Below, in pieces: positions 21,013 through 33,519 of a stretch of 64,000 nt of DNA. How positions within the stretch are numbered: the first letter of the stretch is position 1; each line of letters opens with the position of its first letter. Both the position numbers and the translations under genes were made by a program. The notes below the pieces were generated by a model. The model was not told the DNA's origin and made no database searches. It saw only the letters and a program-made list of their open reading frames with translations. Source of the DNA: Cylicocyclus nassatus (Eukaryota; Nematoda; Chromadorea; Rhabditida; Strongylidae); contig CATQJL010000316.1 of the NCBI GenBank assembly GCA_958299035.1, positions 29,763,441-29,827,440 of the forward strand. Reading direction: 5' to 3'.

Positions 21013-22532
21013 TTTTGATTTCTTGCTTGTTTCCGTTACTTAAATCCTTGATGGAAAAAATGCCCGACTTCACATGTAATTGTCTAATGTGGCGAGTATA
21101 TGCATGGGCAGAAAAAGAGATTCGTAAAAAACTAAAGTTTTTGAATTCTTAGTTTCATGCTTTATGTAGATAAGCTCGTGCGAATGTTTGTAAGCTACTC
21201 GCAGACCTTGGATTGATTTATCAAAACATTGGTCAGGGCCTATCTGAATGCTTTTTCGAAACCTATGCAAAATCAAAATTGATATGTGATAACGAATTTT
21301 GAGGTCAAAAATTGCAGTTACGGCAAAGGAGTTCTTTTTGCAAGCTGTTCAGATAGACAATAAAAGGCATTCCCCCCCCCCCTCCCCTCCTCCCCCATCG
21401 CACAAGCAGAGAAAGCAAAGTTGCATCAAAAGCGATCTAGCTCGGTCACGCTTTTTAAAAGATTGGTCAAAAATGTGAAGCTTTTGAAAGATGCAATTCA
21501 AGCATTACTTCTACAAAAACAGCGAATTGTGTCTTATTTATTTCAGGGTTATGCGCCAATTTTGCATAACCACTTCAGTGGTTGACTTCAGGGCTATATA
21601 GATCAAGTAATAAAACAAACAACCCACGTTGATAGGTGGAGCCAACTTGGCCACTTGTAGTTTCTAAAATCTTCGCTTCAAAACTCCTTCTTTGCGGCGG
21701 AACTCAGGAGTTCTTAGTAGTGCTTAAGGCATTTCGCAAGAACATACAAAAGCTACACGTCTGTGCAATTGAAAACTGCCAATCGAGCTTCTAAAAAATC
21801 TGGCAAAACGCCAAGTCGCGTGGACGTCGCGATCTAGTCAAATCTCGTTAGGTATGCCTTAGACTTAATGAATTTAGCTGTTAAATGCCAAATCCCATCG
21901 TTCTCGGTTGGAAAGGTGCATTAAGCATCACATTCCTCGAAACAAGAAACATATCTGCGTAAACAACACTTTCAGTAATTACTTTTCGAAACGATGAGCA
22001 TTTGTACTTGATGCTCACATAATTTCTCGAGAAGCCTTAAAATCAAGAAAGCACAACAACTTTTATTCCGACAAGCGCGCATAAACATCTTTTGCAGATC
22101 TGTTGCTTTTAAAGATGTACACTACATGGTACAGGAAAAATGCTCTAGAAACACAACAAAAAGTTCTTGTATTTTAAGGAATGTCAGATCAAAATTCGTT
22201 GCGAATTACTTGTTTTTAATAGGTCTCGCTGACTACCGGCTATGCAGTGTTTATTTTCGAAAGCAAATATATGTTTCGACTATTTTACTTGTTTTATGCT
22301 ATCTTGAATAGAACTGAGAGACGTTGAATCAATTCTCACAGCATCTTGTCAAAAATAAGGTTAGACAAACCTAGCTCTCGAACTAAGAACTATTAGAGAA
22401 GTGTAACAATTGCTACAAGCCTACCAGTGTCAATGATAAGCATGTTAGCACTATCTTCTGTATGCTTGTGCATATTTACATGTGAATGATGTGCCGAACT
22501 GATTTGCGAACAGCTTCAGTGTAAGTGTTCGT
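21013..22532. other. No gene recognised; C-run at about 21373
   Basis: Contains a polypyrimidine/C homopolymer (21373-21398) and no bounded element or coding frame. Confidence 0.4.
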
Positions 22533-23399
22533 GGAGGACGTGCGTTATACTACAAAGACCTCGCCGCCAAAGCCCGCCGCCATAGTCGGCACGCGCGCCG
22601 AGCTGGCTTACCATATCCCGCAACCATTTTGCACCAGCCTGAGCCATGCGGCAATGGCGCGAACGCACTCGAGCTTTGTCGCGTTAAGACGTCGCGCCGA
22701 CGTCGCGAATTTTACAAAAAGTTACATGATAATACTCAGAAAAAATTCTTAGTTCAGATTTCAACGTGCCATATCGTCCGTCGCACCGCATAAGGTGAAA
22801 ATTTCAAAAAAGTTGTCAACTTCCCGTTTTTTTATTCATGTTCATTTTCAATCAAAATCAAGGGAATGAAAATCTGGCACTAGCTATCTTCTTTTGTCTT
22901 AATAAGTTAAGTCTGCACGTCATCACCGCCGTGTTACTAACCTCAACTTGCAATCTAGGCCACAGGTCACAGCTTGCAGTGACAATTAAGTAACTAAACC
23001 ATAACAAAAACAAACACAAAACAAAAAGAAGACTGAAGAAATACTAGGGGATTTTCAAACGAATCTTTTATTTTTATTTGGAAACATAAACGAACATGAA
23101 TCAAATAAAAAACAGGAAATTAACAAGTTTTTCTGAAATTTTCACTTTATGTGACGGACGATACCGCATGTTAAAATTTGAAAGAGGAATTTTTTCCGAG
23201 TATCTTCATGTAACTTCTTAAAACGCGGCGCGACGTCGCAACGCGACGAAGCTGACGAGGCTGATTCACGCGATTGCCTCATGGCTCAGGCTAACCGGTG
23301 CAGAATAGGTGCGGGATGCAGTAAGATAGCTCGGCGGGCGTGCCGACTATGGCGACGAGCTTTGGCGGCGAGGTCTTTGTAGTATAACGCCACGCCGCC
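22533..23399. mobile_element. 867-bp foldback element with 9-bp flanking repeat
   Basis: The flanks carry the direct repeat AGTGTTCGT (22524-22532 and 23400-23408). Arms of about 220-250 bp mirror each other, with tips 'GGAGGACGTGCGTTATAC' and 'GGCGGCGTGGCGTTATAC'. The subterminal block 'CAAAGACCTCGCCGCC' is shared with 2804-3763, so both belong to one family. Confidence 0.75.
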
Positions 23400-23408
23400 A
23401 GTGTTCGT

Positions 23409-24394
23409 ACGTCGAAATCTTTATTTGAAAACTTGCAGACGCATCTAATCAATTTATTCGACATAGGCTAAACTATGAATAGATTCTACGAAGAATATCT
23501 TACCTGGTACTGTAAACCTTTAATGGAAAACTTTGAAAAACAGCACAGCTTGCAGGAAACTGCCGACGTTATTAGAAGATATGTTGCGCAACTCAGTAAT
23601 CTTCCTTGAACATGCATTGCATGACAGTGAAGTGGCGAATAGAACTAGATGCACCAATGCAGTGATAAGAATTGAAGGCGATGATTATACCCATGATGAT
23701 TTATGAGATATGCCTCACATGATCTATTGAAGAGCGACGTCACACCAGTCCGGCTGGAAGGATGTTTCTATCCCCTACACTCATTTTCTTTGTGAGAGGG
23801 TTGGGGGAAGGCGATCTCGTTTTGTAGTTACAGTAACAGCGATGTTTTCTTGTGCTTCTAGACAAGAAGGTCATTGTTAGACTGTCATCAGTAATCTAGA
23901 CTGTTAAAAATAATATCACTGTCTAGTTTTTTGGTTGATGTACTCATTCATAGGATACTTCGTCTGTTATGTTGCACATTATGTACATATTTTCACTACT
24001 TAGTAGAGTGGGTATTTGAAATAACTTGAGTGTTTCTAGTTGTGGACCAAAGCCACGGTGACACACCAGCTGCCAAAAATGAGACAACACTTAAGCTCAC
24101 TCTTCTTTTTGCCACAGCTCCTGCCACCTCGCTTCTGCTTTTTGAGTCCTCTGAGCAACGCTACAGAGGATCGCATCGTCTTAGAAGACGTGTATCTTGC
24201 GTTACCTCTTGAAAAAGTTGCCGGAAAGACCTTATGCATGAGCAGTAAGCTTTGTTGGGACGTTAAATGTACCATCTGCTTCCTTTCTGATTTCCCCTTT
24301 GCTGCGTCTTTCGCCGCTTGTGCATGCATAAGGGGCCTGAAAACAACATAATATCATTGCCTCTTGAATTGCCATCGTACAGGCCATCGTACAG
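23409..24394. other. No gene recognised
   Basis: A 103-codon open frame (24040-24351, +) and an overlapping frame on the other strand exist, but neither begins at an ATG with gene context or resembles a known family. I leave them uncalled. Confidence 0.35.
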
Positions 24395-27300
24395 GCCTGC
24401 GTATTTCAAAAAAGAGAAGCGTTACTCTTCCCAAACGGTTCAAAATGCATTTGGAGTCAGTGACGCTTGACGCTTGGTATATCCGCGTGTTCTCGTCGCG
24501 TCGCCTACTCCGTCATTGCTAAACCACTTTGATAGTTATGTGTATCGTTGTCTATCCGCAGATCTCAAAAAACGCCTGCCATTCTTGATAACACTGTTGT
24601 TGAGAAGACTTTTGAAAATCTTTAGGTGCCATTTTGTAAATAGCTTGAGCTTAGGTTTACAGTATAGCGCAAATACCGTTCTCTCCTCAGTACTGTAGCA
24701 ATACGGTAGGAACTTTGAGAATGGTCTCGTTTTTATTGTACTCAAGAAACTGAAAACTTCTACACTAAGTTGCTCGGAGTCGCTGATTTCAAATATAAAC
24801 TTGCATTTTGCGATAACGTTTTCTTCTTAACTTATGCCAGATATATCGTAACCACCGATTTCTGATATCCGTCAAAAATTCGTTAGGTTATTCAGAAGTA
24901 TTGTGAAGACGCAAAAAGTTGCAGTGAAATCAGCAGGCACGAAAACCTTATCATACATGTTTCCAACAATTTTTGATTTTTTTCATCGGTCTATCTAACA
25001 GTGACGCCATATGTTGCGAGTTCCTCCCTTGAGCGGCAGTAATGAAGAAAACAGTATATCGCTTGATTGCCTTCCAAATGGCTAAAACATGATGCTCAAA
25101 TGATCCACATTGTCTGCAGTTATAAACCATTACAAGCTAGAAGAAGAACGAGAAAGGGTGCAGTGCAGTTGGAGACGGCGGAATTGAAGAACTTTGCGGT
25201 ATTGAACAGCAATGAGGTGATCACAAATTTTTATTTACCTCACCGGAAATGATTTCGAAAAACGTGTCAAAATATACTAAAACGTATCAAATTTTTTGTG
25301 ACACGGGCAAGAAAGCAGTCCTTGTAGAATCTAAGAAGAATTATTCTAAGAAAAAATGTATCATAAAGAGCCTTTTGAAAAAAGGGTCCGGATGACGGAA
25401 AGTACCCGAATTCATCGCCTCGCGATTCTCTCAGCAAGAAAGCGTTACGATTCCATCGCATGCCGATCCTTCTGCATTTCTGTGATAGTTTTTCGAAACG
25501 ACTAATCGTGGCCAACTATCACAACCGAAGTGCAAGGTGATTTACATGCAACAAACACGTAACAGTCGTCTTGTTGAGAAAATCGCGAGACGATGAAATT
25601 GCATGAACTATGCCTGAGGCTTCTTAAGAAACAAACAATAAACTCCTAATTCTGAACTTCAGGAGGTCTAGAAAGTACCCTTGCGAGTGGTAAGGCTGCT
25701 CCGCAAGCTTCTAAAGGTTTAAATTTTATTACCTCTTGATTTTTTAAAATAATTTGAGCCTCAGGCTACTTGCAGGAGTCATAAACTAGAAAGCATGCAC
25801 TTTCGCACAAAAACGGATGAAGATTTGTTAGCTTACTGCGGACGAGTTTTCTCCTGCATGTACGATTGTATGGGGCAGGCAATGCGTAATACTTCATGTG
25901 GAAGCCACCGTCTTTATGTTTATCTCCATCACCAGCAGTACCGTGTTCTCATCAATCGGTATAGTTTATACCACAAACTGCATGGTTCACTCACGTCCAC
26001 ATTTTAGCTACTCAAAGACCCTCCACACTTTGTCTTCCCACATTGAGTCTTAATCATGTTGCTTTCTCAACATATATGTAAGCCTCGTTTAGGATCGGAG
26101 TCTCCACATTCTTTTGTGGTAGGTTTTGAGTCGCTTGGCATGTACAATTTGTATTCTTGAATCATGTAATTCTTCTTTGAGCGCATTATCGTCAGTATTC
26201 TACCATCGTAAATAAAATTTTCTGCATGCGCGTATGTCTCAACTGCTTTTACGCCTAGATTCTGTTCTTGACGGTGAAAAGTTTTATGATTGAGTAATGC
26301 GAAAAGGGAAGTTTGGTTTTAACCCACAGTATTCTCCCAAACGTCCATTTGTGTCTCAAGACCATGTTTGGTAGATTCATGGGGGTCTATATTTCTAAGC
26401 ATCAACTTCTTAGCTCACAATCATCGTTGCTATTCTCACACACTTCTGAGAACAGAACCTCACAATCACCACTTGCATAAGTTTTGTCCGCTTTTTTGCT
26501 TTGTTTTGAAGCATCTGTTCTGGGAGATTTTCAAACGTAATGCGATGTTATTTAAATTTTTGAAAAGAGCTTTTCTTGCTTTTTCTAACACATCATATTT
26601 TGGTTAAATCGCCAGTCTGACAAGATTGCAGGCCTATGATCACCAAATGGTCGAAACACGTCCAGCTAAGAAAATGTTCTTGTGTAAGTGTGGGCAAGTT
26701 TTTAGTGGTAATTTGAGGTTTCGACCTTGATAACTGGGCACACGAACAGATAGAAAACAAGAAAATTTATCCGTGTGGCAAAACAAACAGCAACAACGGC
26801 CTCAAGGCCGACGACGAACGAAAACAACAAGGAAAGCACGAAATTGGTGGGAAATGTTTCTTTTACACGGCTGTGTCTGGCTCATTTGTTGGTAATTTTC
26901 ACGTGGGGAAGTCTGGCTTTCTCCTGACCAGTTTTCGACTCCCGCGAGCCTCTTCTGCTGGCGGCTCCCTGTTTTCTTCCCCTTTTTAGCCCTGCTGAGA
27001 GGGTCAAATCGCCTCTTCTTCCCGCCAATTCCGTATTGATGATCTCCGGACGCAACTTCCAATACTTGCGACAAAATCTCCACAATATGCTCTTCAAGTC
27101 GAGTCCTTGTAGTGGTCACGAAATAAAGGTGAAACAATCCATTATAAGCACTACTCAATTTCATGTTGAAAAACGTCTTGCTAGTGAAACTTGCTGTTGA
27201 AGAGTAAATGTTCGTATAAAAGTTCTACAAGCAATGGCTTTTGTAAATAGAGGCAATCGATGAGTATAATGTTGGAGAAGCTGAAGTGATGCAAGAGCTA

Positions 27301-27593
27301 GCAAGCTTAACCACCAATTACTTTCCACTTCTCGTTCTAAGTTCTGAGGCTCGGAATCATGTTCACTTGAGGGTAAGGTCAGAATTTGGTTGAGAAACGC
27401 GACGAGAACACGCGGATATACCAAGCGTCAAACAAAGTATTTATCAAAAAGCTCAAATCATCTCATAGCTTTCATAAAAGCTAATTAGAGTGTTTCAACG
27501 CAGAAAAACTGACATTTTTGGAACGCACTGACTCCAAATGCATTTTGAACCGTTTGGGAAGAGTAACGCTTCTCTTTTTTGAAATACGCAGGC
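24395..27593. mobile_element. 3.2-kb TIR element, possible autonomous-sized transposon
   Basis: The left arm 24395-24500 ('GCCTGCGTATTTCAAAAAAG' through 'ggtatatccgcgtgttctcg') is inverted at 27396-27593; the right arm has about 95 extra bases. Target duplication is not clear. Inside lies a 120-codon minus-strand frame (26802-27164) and a sequence near 25420-25610 that resembles the short MITE at 46047. No DDE domain is recognised. Confidence 0.55.
26802..27164 (-). CDS. Unknown basic protein inside the 3.2-kb TIR element
   Basis: A 120-aa frame with a true ATG. Residues about 20-40 look helical (TRLEEHIVEILSQVLEVA). They are followed by a Lys/Arg-rich stretch (GGKKRRF, KKGKKTGS) resembling a nuclear localisation or DNA-binding tail. 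I do not recognise a family. Its position within a TIR element suggests a transposon accessory or transposase exon (inference). The last 25 codons are low in complexity and may be fortuitous. Confidence 0.3.
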   Translation of the reverse strand: MKLSSAYNGLFHLYFVTTTRTRLEEHIVEILSQVLEVASGDHQYGIGGKKRRFDPLSRAKKGKKTGSRQQKRLAGVENWSGESQTSPRENYQQMSQTQPCKRNISHQFRAFLVVFVRRRP

Positions 27594-28456
27594 TACTGTC
27601 GTAGCGGATATTTTAAACTTTGATACCGTAACTTTATAAAAATTTTGATTCGAAAAATTGCAGTTTCAAGTGAAGAAAGAGCTCCGTTTGAGGTGTTCTT
27701 ATAACTATGAACTGCTAGAATTCAAGCTCAGCAATTGTACCGCAAAGTGCTAGAAATTCGCACTCGCAAAAACATATTCAAGCTACAGAAGAACTCCGCA
27801 CTAACATCGATTTTTATTCTTGTGCCGCGTATATTCGTATCGTTTACGGCTATCGTAGTACCAAAGGTTTTTCGAGCTTCTTCCAAAGAGTCCCGAAACT
27901 CCCAAATTATGAGGTACTCGTATAATTATTAACCGCATATATATGAAGTCAAAAATGGAGAATAATTGCTCATTTTCGACGCGGTTATCAAGCCTTTCAA
28001 GTAGTCTCAGCATCGATGACAGCTTCAATATGAGTTTTTAAAGCCATGGCGTACGCTGTATCACAATCAGAATTATTAGAACAACATAACAAATCATTCA
28101 AACCTACTTTGATATGTTCTCGACCGTCTTTGGAAAGATGGAAGAGGTGATCCCATGGGACTCCGTTTTCGGTTTCTACGTACCCTTTGATTCAACGAGA
28201 TTGGCGACTGGAAGGCAACCACTCGCCCCGTGACGCAGTATGCGTCTCTTTTGCAAAAGCGCCTTCTTTCTCTAGTTTTGACAAGATCACCCGCCTTCCA
28301 GCTGCCAATCCATTTGAACCAAACGGTATATCAGGTGTAAGATAACTTGTAAAGGCAGCATCAGCCATATTGTAGAAATCTATTACACGTAAATAAAAGA
28401 AGCTTTTCACAGAAAATTAGGGAGATGAAAGGGTAAAAGCCGGATTGCATACGTCT
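27594..28456. other. No gene recognised
   Basis: A+T-rich DNA without bounded repeats; short frames on both strands only. Confidence 0.4.
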
Positions 28457-28460
28457 TTAA

Positions 28461-30761
28461 AGGCAGTGTCCAAACAAAAAGTCGATTTTGAGTTTTTGTG
28501 CTTACCCGGGCCTATTCGCCATGCTGAATCCGGTAAACTACAATAGAGAGCACAGGTGCGATAGTGTGAGACTTTTCTCACCCCCTCTTCACCCCTGAGC
28601 GGAAACCAAGGTGACCCACTTCACCGAAAGCCGAGAAAAAAATCAACAGTGAGGTAAGGTTACGCAAAGGATGTATTTGTACGTGAATTGTCAGTGTATA
28701 GGAAAGGAGGAGTCGGTTGAAAAAAGTGCTTGGTGACGGGTGTGAATAGTGATTTCTGGAGATTTTCGGGTTTTTGACATAAAAAATTCATAACTTTTGT
28801 AGATGAACATCTTTTACAGCGAGATGGTCACCATTAGAACCGCCTCGTTCTCCGCTCTCAGAAAATATACAGCATGTTTGAGATCCGTTCAAAAAAGTGC
28901 GTGGTGAAAGATGTGCCTACTGATTTCTGGGAATTTTCGAGTTTTCAAGATAAAAAAAATCCGTGACTACTGCAGATGAACAGCTGGTGCAAGAAAATAG
29001 TAACCATCGGAACCGTCTCGTCCTCCGCTTTCAAAAAATATTTGACATGTCTGAGATCCATTCAAAAAAGTGCCTGGGTGAAGGGTGTGCTTAATGATTT
29101 TTAGAGATACTCGATTTTTTATCATAAAAAAATTCATAACTTTTTTAGATGAACATCTTGTACGCCTGGATGGTCACCGCTGGAACCGTCTCGTCCTCTG
29201 CTTCCAGAAGATATATACTTTGCCCGGGGTCCGTTAGAAAAAGTGCCGGGTGAAGGGTGGGTGAGACTTTTATAATGGGAGTGCTCAAGTAGACGCCTTT
29301 TTACAATGGTAAAAAAGCCTGTACTTGAGCACTCCCATTATAAAAGTCTCACCCATCCTTCACCCGGCACTTTTTCTAATGGACCCCGGGCAAAGTATAT
29401 ATTTTCTGGAAGCAGAGGACGAGACGGTTCCGATGGTTACTATTTCCTTGCACCAGCTGTTCATCTGCAGTAGTCACGGATTTTTTTATCCTGAAAACTC
29501 GAAAATTTCCAGAAATCACTAGGCACATCCTGCACCAGGCACTTTTTTGAACGGATCTTAAACGTGCTGTATATTTTCTGAGAGCGGAGAATGAGGCGGT
29601 TCTAATAATGATTATCTCGCCTTGAAAGATGTTCATCTAAAAAAGTTATGAATTTTTTTATGTTAAAAACTCGAAAATCTTCAGAAATCACTAGGACACC
29701 TTTCACCCAGGCACTTTTTTTGACGGACACCAGGCAGTGTATATATTTTCTAGAAGCAGAAAACGAGGCGGTTTCAATGGTGGCCATACCGGCGTAAATT
29801 ATATTCATCTTCAAAAGTTACGGATTTTTCTATCCTAAAAACTCGAAAATATCCAGAAATCACTACCCACACTCTTCACCAGGCCTTTTTCAACAGACTC
29901 CAGGCAAACTATATCTAAAAGCGGAAGACAAGATGGTTTCAAAAATATTCACCTTGCTGACGTTGCTGTTCATCTACAGAAATTACGAATTTCTTCTTTG
30001 AAAAAAATTCGTAAATGCTTAAAAATTGTCTAACTCTTTCCGAAACAAATGTTCGCATGCACATCAACTATGGTAATTCTAAAACCAGGCAGGGCGATGT
30101 AAAAAAGGGAAAAGGAAATGTAAAAAAAACAAGGTGCTGGTCAGAAATATAATTGTATGCTAATCCAGCAGCGTATCACTTCACATTTCAGAAAAAAGAC
30201 AAACAGTGATGGTGAGGAATTGGAAATTATGAATTTTGACTGAGAAAAATGATAGTTCCCCTCCCCCCCCCCCCCCCGTCGACATTTTACGATTTCTTTA
30301 CCAAGTAAAACACCCTTCACCCTGGAGGGGTTGCGACCACTGTGACCCCCTTCACCCCGGAGGAATCATTCTCACCTTATCGCACCTGTGATGGAGAGTG
30401 CGAAAACGCCAAAAAAGGCCCTAACGCAGGAGGGAAATTGCCGGTGGGCGGGGCCGTTCACACAGTGAGGTCGCTCTCCCAGGCTTTAGGAGCGATCTTC
30501 TCGATTCCGATTTTATGTCATGAGTTTCGCAGTTGGGTGGTGATGATGTTAGGGTGACTAGTTGAAGCGAGAAGGTTGCTCCTAAAGCTGGGAGAGTCAC
30601 GCCACTATGTGAACAGCCCCGCCCACCTGCAATTTTCCTTCTCCGTTAGAGCCTTTTCCCCCGTTTTCGTGCTCTCCAGTGTGGATTTTTGGATTCAGCA
30701 TAGCGAAGAGGCCCAGGTAAGCACAAAATCTCAAAGTCGACTTTTTGCTTGGACACTGCCT
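28461..30761. mobile_element. TTAA-flanked element carrying a nested giant hairpin
   Basis: TTAA at 28457-28460 and 30762-30765 flanks inverted ends 'AGGCAGTGTCCAAAC' and 'GCTTGGACACTGCCT'. Removing the nested element (28551-30390) leaves about 461 bp that aligns with the related 444-bp element at 9721-10164. The right part (about 30410-30655) is itself palindromic. piggyBac-type target use is inferred; no transposase is present. Confidence 0.8.
28551..30390. mobile_element. 1.84-kb giant hairpin made of inverted tandem units
   Basis: The ends are 'CACAGGTGCGATAGTGTGAG' and the complement of 'CTCACCTTATCGCACCTGTG'. They are flanked by near-identical 8-mers ATAGAGAG (28543-28550) and ATGGAGAG (30391-30398), suggesting a hAT-type 8-bp duplication. 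The left half has three direct units of about 173-175 bp (from about 28725), each containing 'gatgaacatct', a 'ggaaccgtctcgtcctc'-like box and 'ttcaaaaaagtgc'. The right half repeats them in inverted order. The centre is near 29306 (arms 'ataatgggagtgctcaagta'). A long C run lies at about 30262. No coding frame is supported. Confidence 0.8.
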
Positions 30762-30765
30762 TTAA

Positions 30766-31540
30766 GAGCGAGTCAGTCTAATGAAAACTTGATTTGATTA
30801 AAGTAAACAACAGTTTATTTCTTCCGTTTAGATACTCTGGTAGAAAGTGATTATAATGTCGGCTTTTTTTTCTTGCTGAACATCTTAAAAAATATTGGAT
30901 TTTGTGCCAGCCCATCCTTTGATTGCATGCAAATACATCTTTCAAAATCTAAAAGCAGTGTAATTCATGAAATATGTGGAAGCAATGTTCGTCAAACCCT
31001 CTCTGCCAAAGTGAGGTGAGCCAAGTCGTTCTTGTGCGTGTTGCAGCCAAACATTTACAGTGGAATATGTATTCAAAAAGTAGACGAAAAACATATATTT
31101 ACGAAAACAACTTGTTAAGGAGTTTGTGAAGGCATTTGTAGAAGTCACATTCAGAAAGTTCAAGATTTTTAAACTGAACACTCAAGCTTACGCTTTTATT
31201 TCTGTAAAAACATTTCTGAACGAAGAAATGTCCTTGAAAAGTTCGCTAAAGCTAGCTTCGAGATGCCTTGTCTCGCAAGCAGGCTCCATCATAAGACGAG
31301 TAAAAAGATCTTTTGCAATAGCACAGCGTTTATAATATTTACAAAAATTCTAGCGATAAAAGCGCAACCGCATGATTTGAGTGATACTTCATAAAGGGCT
31401 GACTGCTTATATTTCCTTAGTTGAAAATTAACTAAAAATTTCCAGCTCTGCGAAAAGGTAAAATGCTTTCGTAACTGCTGTCGAAAACTTGTGTTTCTGA
31501 TAAACGCATTGTGCTGTGGCTAACAGAGCCCTATGTGCAG
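30766..31540. other. No feature recognised
   Basis: A+T-rich sequence; no bounded repeat or persuasive coding frame. Confidence 0.4.
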
Positions 31541-31556
31541 CTTGAAAACACAGACT

Positions 31557-31843
31557 TTTTCGCGCTGGTATCGGAGATTCGTTGACCATACGGACTGCGC
31601 AAACGTCGCGGACCACTCCGACGCGGCTCAAATGTTGCGAGAGCACTGTTTGTACATTGGCGAACTTGTATTGGGGCAAGCGTTTTACATCGCGGCGCGT
31701 GCTCCGCAGTGATGTCCAGTCCGCGCGTCAACGAATCAACTATACTAACATCTCAGAACTCCATCGTAAAACTAGATTCGCTTTGTGCGGCGGCTGAACA
31801 AATTAAAGAGGAAAACGAACGCCACGTTCAGAATGGCCTGTAA
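31557..31843 (+). other. G+C-rich, exon-like block of unknown identity
   Basis: G+C rises sharply and stop codons are rare. One plus frame (about 31570-31709) reads a globular-looking stretch (AAQMLREHCLYIGELVLG) ending at TGA. The next frame, from ATG 31711, is open for 43 codons (ending EENERHVQNGL). Between them is a textbook branch-and-acceptor arrangement, 'tatactaacatctcag' (about 31738-31753). This looks like exons of a host gene, but I cannot build a frame-consistent model, and the minus strand is also open. Confidence 0.3.
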
Positions 31844-31859
31844 AAACTGCTGCTCACTT

Positions 31860-33320
31860 TTACATTTTACTGCATACCGCGCTCATAAGTTCGCGGAAAC
31901 AATTCTCATCGGCGCATCGCTCTTCTCTTGTCTCTCACTTATCAAACCTTTGGCGCATGATGCAAAAATCCTTATCCCAGCGTTTCAGAAGATGACATGG
32001 TACGAAATATAATCAGTTTGAGTTTGAAAATCAAAACAACTCGTTTCCTCGAGATAGTGAATACATAAAGCAACCACGGATCGGCAGCAGAAAATGGCTA
32101 GCAAATCTATTCAAGTAGGACTTCCGCTCTTCTATAAAATCAATAATAGTTCGTAAATCTTTTGTTTAACACATTGACGACCGCTTGACACACATGGTCT
32201 GTCAAGGCTTGACACACCACGACTCTCATTGAAATTGCTACTAAATTGTGTGCAACCAACTCCGGGAGTTTTCTTTCATGCTAAATTTAGATACAACCTC
32301 CACTGTTTTTGCCAGCATTCCAGCTACTATAGGTGTACTGTAGATGGAATTGTGCGCGATTTTATTACAAAAATGTTGGCTGGTTTGAGAAAGGCTTCGG
32401 TCGTCAAAGTGTTAAGCACGAACGGATCGAGAATTTTTAGAAACAATCGGCTTCATAGTCATAAATTTTGCGGATAGTGACAGCGTTAAGAAGCGGCTGA
32501 TACGTAACAGGCTTTAAGACAACTACTGCATCCAAACCGCATAGTTTGTCCGTTTGGTAAAGTTGTTGACCGCGTTATAAATGAAATCGACATTTTGCCA
32601 CATTTTTTAGGGTTGTGCTACACTTTCATTAATTTACCCTCAAAGCATTCAAATATCTGTGTTGTCATCATCACCACTGCTAAATCTTTGCCCTCGCGGT
32701 AGGATTTTCATTTAAAATCGTTTCTCCTAGTAGAAGATATAGTCGTTTTTCCTCACCTAAATGGAAAACACTGCAAAAATAATGGGTTACCCTACCACGC
32801 TAAGTCTGCTACTAAGTGAAAAGCGGGAAGGGCTGCAAGAGTATATATTCGACAATACAGACCTTTTAATTTTTATGAAAGTGATTTGAGGTTGATTGTT
32901 CTTTTCTAGTTTGTGATAGTTTGTGATATTGATGGCGAAAAATGGGACAAATGAGATTTTAGCTTGCTCTAAGTTCCATAGTTTGGATGTCGTCTAAAGT
33001 GGGATTTTTGATATGAGCAAAAAGGTGGAAGGTAGTAGCACTTTGTAACTTTAGCTGATACGCTAGAGGCGTGCTGTAAAACAGGACAACAAATCGTTAA
33101 CGAACACAAATAGGTGCAACAGACTAGTCAGTCAGCAATGAAAGAGATAAGAAATAGGAAAGGCGAACAAAAAAACTTACCCAAACGATAGAAACAGCAG
33201 TTTAGGTTGTATTACACAAGTACATATAAAGCAGGGACTCAAACTAGAGGAACTTAAATGGCATACTATCCTTCCTACGTCTGCGGTTAACGCTATCCAA
33301 TTACCCCCTCGTCAATAGGG
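31860..33320. other. No gene recognised
   Basis: No repeats with clear ends, RNA genes or coding frames that I can support. Confidence 0.35.
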
Positions 33321-33326
33321 ACTAAC

Positions 33327-33519
33327 ATGGCCAAGCAGCAGAAGCCGAGGGTACGCCCGCGAAAGGGTGAACTGACGCCAGCGTCAGAAAACCCAAATCG
33401 GGCGTACTGGCAGGGGCACTAGTACACCCGCACACAGAACATCCGCCCGACCACACCACCCAGGCACGTCCGCCCCAGCCGCCGATGGAGGGCAGAACGA
33501 TAAAGCGGACAAAAAATAA
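33327..33519 (+). CDS. Candidate small basic protein with a 31-nt intron
   Basis: In a G+C-rich island, an ATG at 33327 opens MAKQQKPR. A GTACGC...CGCCAG segment (33351-33381, 31 nt, with ACTGAC) can be removed. The frame then continues for 45 codons to TAA at 33517-33519, giving a 53-aa Arg/Lys-rich N-terminal part and a Pro/Ser/Ala-rich tail (TSAPAADGGQNDKADKK). The unspliced frame stops after 31 codons. No family recognised. It lies at the 3' side of the minus-strand LINE and could be LINE tail sequence read on the wrong strand. Confidence 0.3.
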
